From Candidatus Thorarchaeota archaeon (GTDB lineage Archaea; Asgardarchaeota; Thorarchaeia; Thorarchaeales; Thorarchaeaceae), in the NCBI GenBank assembly GCA_029855925.1, contig JAGSHP010000440.1, forward strand, positions 1 to 9,856: a DNA stretch of 9,856 bases. Direction: 5' to 3'. Position 1 is the stretch's first letter; the number at the start of each line of letters is the position of its first letter. The notes below the pieces were generated by a model. The model did not search any database. It was not told the DNA's origin and was given only the letters and a program-made list of their open reading frames with translations. Shown one piece after another: positions 6,822-9,856 of this stretch. The position numbers and the translations under genes are program-made.

Positions 6822-8003
6822 TTAGAACAGACCCTTCCCAAGCCACAGACTGAAACCGATGCTCAATAGGATGATAGCTAGGGAAACTATGCGCAAGGGC
6901 CACATGATCCTTTGAATTGTCCGCTCATTCTTGATGATCAGACTCAGACCGTTAGACAACAGCTTGTCCCCATCAAGGAGGGGGATGGGTAAGAGATTGA
7001 AAACAGCAAGGGAGAACAGGATAACAAACGTCCATACGAGAGTCTGCTGGAGGTGAAATGGAAACATTGGTCCACCGGGTATCCATTCCCAACCAGGTTT
7101 TGGGCTCCAATAGTCAGACCCATAGATCCCAATATACCCTCGTGTTGCATTCGCATCACTAGCAGCAAGAGTTATCGTAATATTACCATGCTCAAGCGTA
7201 GTGATAACGAGGGTACTCCCCGCGGTTGTGTTGACCATGAATTTGGACACATCATACCAAGTTGAGATTCGTGTGCCATTCAGGGACGTGATGACATCCC
7301 CAACCTCGAGAGCCTGCGAGGCGGGACTCCCTTGTGAGATGTCATATATGTAGGCCCCGCTAGGGGGATTATATCCCACTGACATCAACGCTCCAAAGTT
7401 CATTATCAGTAGCATGAATATGAATGCAAAGATTAGGTTCGAGTACGATCCGGCGGCAAGTAGACGCATTCGTGCCTGAGGTGTTGCCTCCTTCTCAAAG
7501 ACCTCCTCATCCGGTTCAACAAATCCACCAAATAAGACCAGGAAGAAGAGAAGGCCCGAACTCTTGATGGGAATATCATCCCTTGATGATGCAAGTCCGT
7601 GTGCAAATTCATGGGTGATGAGGGCAATGCCAAGACCAATCAACATGTAGATGAGTGGGAGACCAGTGATAGTGACTCCTGGAATGATAGGCACGACTCC
7701 GCCAGCAGAAGTAGGTACAATGAAGAACTTGATGAGATTATCAAGGAACATCCAAAAACCAAAGATCATTCCGATAAAGCCCACACCAATTCCAATGTTG
7801 AAGAATGCGCGGGGAATCTTCTTCCCCATCTTGGTCAGAAACGCATTCAATCGCTCCGTCTTTAGAAGAATCATGAATGGCGTACCAGCCTCGATTCCCC
7901 GTTCCTTGAACTTGTCAATGCCAATGATCTGTGCGACTACGTAAATTAGCAGATAGATTGCAATGATGATGGCAATTACGGTTAGCGAGTCCAAATAAAT
8001 CAC
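6822..8003 (-). CDS. Membrane zinc metalloprotease, M50 (site-2 protease) family with PDZ domain
   Basis: From the GTG at 8003 the protein has 393 residues. The first transmembrane helix starts within about ten residues of it (VIAIIIAIYLLIYVV). The zinc-binding HEFAH lies in a hydrophobic segment (H131, E132, H135). The second signature, NLLPIPLLDGD (about 336-346), supplies the third zinc ligand, the Asp of the DG pair. A PDZ domain sits between them (about 214-282, with SPASQALEVGDVITSLNG). Several further hydrophobic helices are present. The family cleaves substrates within the membrane, often to release membrane-bound regulators; the substrate here is unknown. The frame stays open to a TTG at 8147, but the added residues look unlike a protease N-terminus and lie in the S6e promoter region. 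An ATG at 8087 with GAGG upstream is an alternative. A TATA-like element at 8044-8050 favours the GTG at 8003. Confidence 0.88.
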   Translation of the reverse strand: MIYLDSLTVIAIIIAIYLLIYVVAQIIGIDKFKERGIEAGTPFMILLKTERLNAFLTKMGKKIPRAFFNIGIGVGFIGMIFGFWMFLDNLIKFFIVPTSAGGVVPIIPGVTITGLPLIYMLIGLGIALITHEFAHGLASSRDDIPIKSSGLLFFLVLFGGFVEPDEEVFEKEATPQARMRLLAAGSYSNLIFAFIFMLLIMNFGALMSVGYNPPSGAYIYDISQGSPASQALEVGDVITSLNGTRISTWYDVSKFMVNTTAGSTLVITTLEHGNITITLAASDANATRGYIGIYGSDYWSPKPGWEWIPGGPMFPFHLQQTLVWTFVILFSLAVFNLLPIPLLDGDKLLSNGLSLIIKNERTIQRIMWPLRIVSLAIILLSIGFSLWLGKGLF

Positions 8004-8043
8004 GTTCCAAATGAAACATCTCGACAAGCCAAGAAGTTCCGCG

Positions 8044-8050
8044 ATATAAT
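8044..8050 (-). promoter_or_regulatory. Candidate TATA box for the M50 protease gene
   Basis: The minus strand reads ATTATAT, a good match to archaeal TATA boxes. Typical spacing would place transcription start near 8020, giving a leader of under 20 nt to the GTG at 8003. This is inference from spacing and composition only. Confidence 0.35.
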
Positions 8051-8089
8051 GCTTGTGCAGTGTGCACAGCACGATTCTTGTTTGCATAT

Positions 8090-8105
8090 CGAAAGCCTCA
8101 TAAAG
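8090..8105 (+). promoter_or_regulatory. Candidate BRE/TATA promoter for S6e
   Basis: CGAAAG followed by CCTCATAAAG resembles an archaeal BRE next to a weak TATA box. Start of transcription would fall near 8125-8130, about 45 nt before the S6e ATG at 8174. The TATA match is imperfect. The opposite-strand TATA at 8044-8050 makes this a plausible divergent promoter region. Confidence 0.3.
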
Positions 8106-8173
8106 TGTTGGCAAATCGCTACGGCGTTGTCCATGCTGGACGTCCAAGAAAAACTAAGGTTGGCGAAAGAAAT

Positions 8174-8557
8174 ATGCCGTTCAAGCTTGTAATCTCTGAC
8201 CCAGAAACAGGAAAAGCAATCCAGTATGAGTTGGACGAGGCTAAGACTAATGCCCTCGTCGGAAAGGTGGTCGGAGAGATTGTCGAGGGTGATGTGATTG
8301 GGTTGCCGGGATACAAACTCAAGATTACAGGCGGCAGTGATTCATCAGGTTTCCCCATACGCCCAGATGTCCATGGCAGTGGCAAGAAGAAGGTCTTAAT
8401 TCGCGGACCACCAGGATTTCATCCCAAGCGGAGAGGGATTGCTCGCCGAAAGACCGTACGTGGTAGGGAGCTCGATAAGGACATCGTACAGGTCAACATG
8501 CGAATTGAGCAGAAGGGATCAACCCCACTTGAAGAACTCGTTATGCAGGCAGCGTAG
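8174..8557 (+). CDS. rps6e: Small-subunit ribosomal protein S6e (eS6)
   Basis: Starting at the ATG at 8174 gives a 127-residue protein, the usual archaeal eS6 length, beginning MPFKLVISDPETGKAIQYEL as in the family. The signature ITGGSDSSGFPIRPDVHG lies at 51-68, followed by the conserved RGPPGFHPKRRGIARRKTVRG and the strand VQVNMRIEQKG. eS6 binds 16S rRNA in the small ribosomal subunit. The frame remains open back to an ATG at 8060, but those 38 codons have no family counterpart and cross the divergent promoter region, so they are not coding. The SD before 8174 is weak, with only a GG-rich patch about 13 nt away. The long form of eukaryotic S6 with phosphorylated C-terminus is absent, as expected in archaea. 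It is followed by the aIF2-gamma gene 125 nt downstream. Confidence 0.95.
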   Translation: MPFKLVISDPETGKAIQYELDEAKTNALVGKVVGEIVEGDVIGLPGYKLKITGGSDSSGFPIRPDVHGSGKKKVLIRGPPGFHPKRRGIARRKTVRGRELDKDIVQVNMRIEQKGSTPLEELVMQAA

Positions 8558-8559
8558 TT

Positions 8560-8632
8560 GAATGATTGCTCATTCTAACAAAACACAAAGAGGGCTCCGC
8601 TAGATGACGGAGCAACCATATACTTCATATGG
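8560..8632 (+). repeat. Three successive perfect 6-bp inverted repeats between S6e and aIF2-gamma
   Basis: GAATGA-4-TCATTC (8560-8575) starts 3 nt after the S6e stop. GCTCCG-8-CGGAGC lies at 8594-8613 and CCATAT-5-ATATGG at 8616-8632. None has a T-tract, so canonical archaeal termination is not supported. The last contains a TATA-like CATATACT, which could be the aIF2-gamma promoter, with start of transcription near 8645. Together they may form an RNA leader or an operator, or be partly chance. Confidence 0.4.
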
Positions 8633-8667
8633 ACTCTTAGAGTGAAGCACAGTGTAACAAGGCCAGT

Positions 8668-8675
8668 GGAAGTGA
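8668..8675 (+). promoter_or_regulatory. Shine-Dalgarno site for aIF2-gamma
   Basis: GGAAGTGA differs by one base from the consensus GGAGGTGA and lies 7 nt before the GTG at 8683. An in-frame TGA sits directly before that GTG (8680-8682), so this is the first possible start, and the SD confirms it. Confidence 0.65.
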
Positions 8676-8682
8676 AACGTGA

Positions 8683-9856
8683 GTGACAGGAAAATACGAA
8701 GGACAATCTGAGATCAATATTGGAGCACTGGGCCACGTCGACCACGGAAAGACGACACTAGTGGAATATCTTACGGGAGAGTGGACTGACCGTCACTCAG
8801 ATGAGATCAAACGAGGCATTTCGATCAAGCTTGGGTATGCAGCAACGACTCTGTTGAAGTGCCCATCATGTCCTGAACCTCAATGCTACACAACTGCACA
8901 TATTGCAAAGGATGGGAAGTGCCCTCATTGCGGAGCAACTCTTGAGGTTCTTCGGGAGGTGTCTTTTGTAGACAGCCCGGGTCACGAGTCACTCATGGCC
9001 ACATGCCTTAGTGGAGCAAGTCTCATGGACGGAGCGATCTTGGTGATAGCAGCCAATGAGCCCTGCCCAATGCCACAGACGGCCGAACATCTCCACGCCT
9101 TGGAGATTGTGGGCGTCAAGAGGATTATAATTGTTCAAAATAAGATAGAGCTGGTGTCTGCTGAACAGGCAAAGGAGCACTATCGTCAGATCAAGGAATT
9201 CATCAAAGGCACTTCGATTGAGGATGCACCCATCATCCCTGTATCTGCGGTCTTTGGTGCAAACGTGGACCTACTCATTCAGAAGATTCAGGAGATCATA
9301 CCAACACCCGAACGTGATGAAAATGCACCTCCAAAGATGTTCGTGGCAAGGTCCTTTGACATTAACAAACCCGGAACTCTCCCACAGGACTTGAAGGGGG
9401 GCGTAGTGGGCGGCTCAGTCGTACAGGGAAGGCTAAGGATTGGAGACGAGATAGAGATAGCTCCCGGGATGAAGACCGATAAGGGATTCGAGCCCATTCG
9501 TACTAAGATTGTGAGCTTGGTTTCTGGTAGTGGGAACTATCTTGAAGAGGCGCATCCTGGTGGACTCATTGGAGTGGGTACGAGCCTTGATCCATCAATC
9601 ACTCGGGCTGACCGCTTAGTGGGCAATGTCGTAGGAAAGGTGGGAAAAATGCCCAAGACTGTTAGCAAACTGACGATTCGCCCAGAGCTCATGCAGCGAG
9701 TGGTTGGAATGGAGAGAGAAAGAGAGGTAGAGAACCTGAGACACAATGAGCCATTGATGCTGGTTGTTGGAACCGCAGCAACAGTGGGAGTCATTACAAG
9801 ACTCCACGGCGAAGAGATTGAGCTCACATTGAAGAGACCCGTATGCGTGGAGGCCG
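8683..9856 (+). CDS. eif2g: Translation initiation factor 2 subunit gamma (aIF2-gamma), 3' truncated
   Basis: The frame is open from the GTG at 8683 to the right edge, giving 391 codons of an expected roughly 410-420, so the last twenty or so residues lie outside. The GTPase motifs are G1 GHVDHGKT (17-24), switch-region [11 protein letters not shown] (43-53), G3 DSPGH (97-101), G4 NKIE (153-156, the Glu variant seen in this family instead of NKxD) and G5 SAV (188-190). A zinc knuckle with C60, C63, C80 and C83 sits in the G domain, as expected for a/eIF2-gamma. Beta-barrel domains II (from about 215, [12 protein letters not shown]) and III (from about 330, [14 protein letters not shown]) follow. 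The protein carries initiator Met-tRNA to the small ribosomal subunit together with the alpha and beta subunits. Its position after S6e matches a gene pairing seen in other archaea. Confidence 0.97.
   Translation, partial: MTGKYEGQSEINIGALGHVDHGKTTLVEYLTGEWTDRHSDEIKRGISIKLGYAATTLLKCPSCPEPQCYTTAHIAKDGKCPHCGATLEVLREVSFVDSPGHESLMATCLSGASLMDGAILVIAANEPCPMPQTAEHLHALEIVGVKRIIIVQNKIELVSAEQAKEHYRQIKEFIKGTSIEDAPIIPVSAVFGANVDLLIQKIQEIIPTPERDENAPPKMFVARSFDINKPGTLPQDLKGGVVGGSVVQGRLRIGDEIEIAPGMKTDKGFEPIRTKIVSLVSGSGNYLEEAHPGGLIGVGTSLDPSITRADRLVGNVVGKVGKMPKTVSKLTIRPELMQRVVGMEREREVENLRHNEPLMLVVGTAATVGVITRLHGEEIELTLKRPVCVEA

Noticed and set aside
8004..8147. Extended M50 protease N-terminus from a TTG at 8147
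   Set aside because: The added 48 residues are Cys/His-rich and non-membrane-like and cross the divergent promoter. The first helix begins just after the GTG at 8003.
8060..8173. N-terminal extension of S6e from the ATG at 8060
   Set aside because: Archaeal eS6 starts at MPFKLVI, which matches the ATG at 8174. The extra residues have no family counterpart and lie in the promoter region.
1..9856. CRISPR array, tRNA or rRNA gene, insertion sequence or attachment site
   Set aside because: No regularly spaced repeats, cloverleaf-like segments, transposase motifs or terminal repeats were seen. All gaps are under 200 nt and the genes are chromosomal core types.

Overview
This is an archaeal chromosomal segment made almost entirely of core information-processing and housekeeping genes. 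The archaeal assignment rests on an archaeal-type DnaG (TOPRIM) protein, Pelota, ribosomal protein S6e, the gamma subunit of translation initiation factor 2, an archaeal-style intramembrane M50 protease and Shine-Dalgarno-like sites. Base composition looks balanced by eye, and initiation at GTG is frequent. An Asgard (for example Thorarchaeota-like) or euryarchaeal source would fit, but the lineage is inference. There is no sign of phage, transposon, CRISPR array, RNA gene or recent transfer.

Layout. A rightward block (1-4006) holds the 5'-truncated dnaG, a hairpin plus T-tract terminator, an AAA+ ATPase related to archaeal LonB but with a zinc-ribbon insert and no protease domain, and pelA (Pelota/Dom34). 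A leftward block (4008-8003) reads, in transcription order, M50 site-2-type protease, NcsA/CTU1-like tRNA thiolation enzyme, a small nucleotidyltransferase and a COG2108-type radical SAM protein. The last three are tightly packed: 6 nt between the first two, and a TAATG overlap between the last two. This block meets pelA tail to tail with a single base between the stop codons. A divergent promoter region (about 8004-8173) separates the M50 gene from a second rightward pair, S6e and the gamma subunit of aIF2, which runs off the right edge.

How they fit. DnaG (an exosome-associated protein in archaea) and Pelota (ribosome rescue and no-go decay) both concern RNA quality control and flank the unstudied Lon-like ATPase. 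NcsA acts on tRNA and is packed with a nucleotidyltransferase and a radical SAM protein of unknown reaction. S6e and aIF2-gamma are translation components. The least explained parts are the protease-less zinc-ribbon Lon-like ATPase and the radical SAM/nucleotidyltransferase pair. Two starts need care: S6e begins at 8174, not at the upstream in-frame ATG, and the M50 gene probably begins near 8003 rather than reading back through the promoter region into the S6e side.
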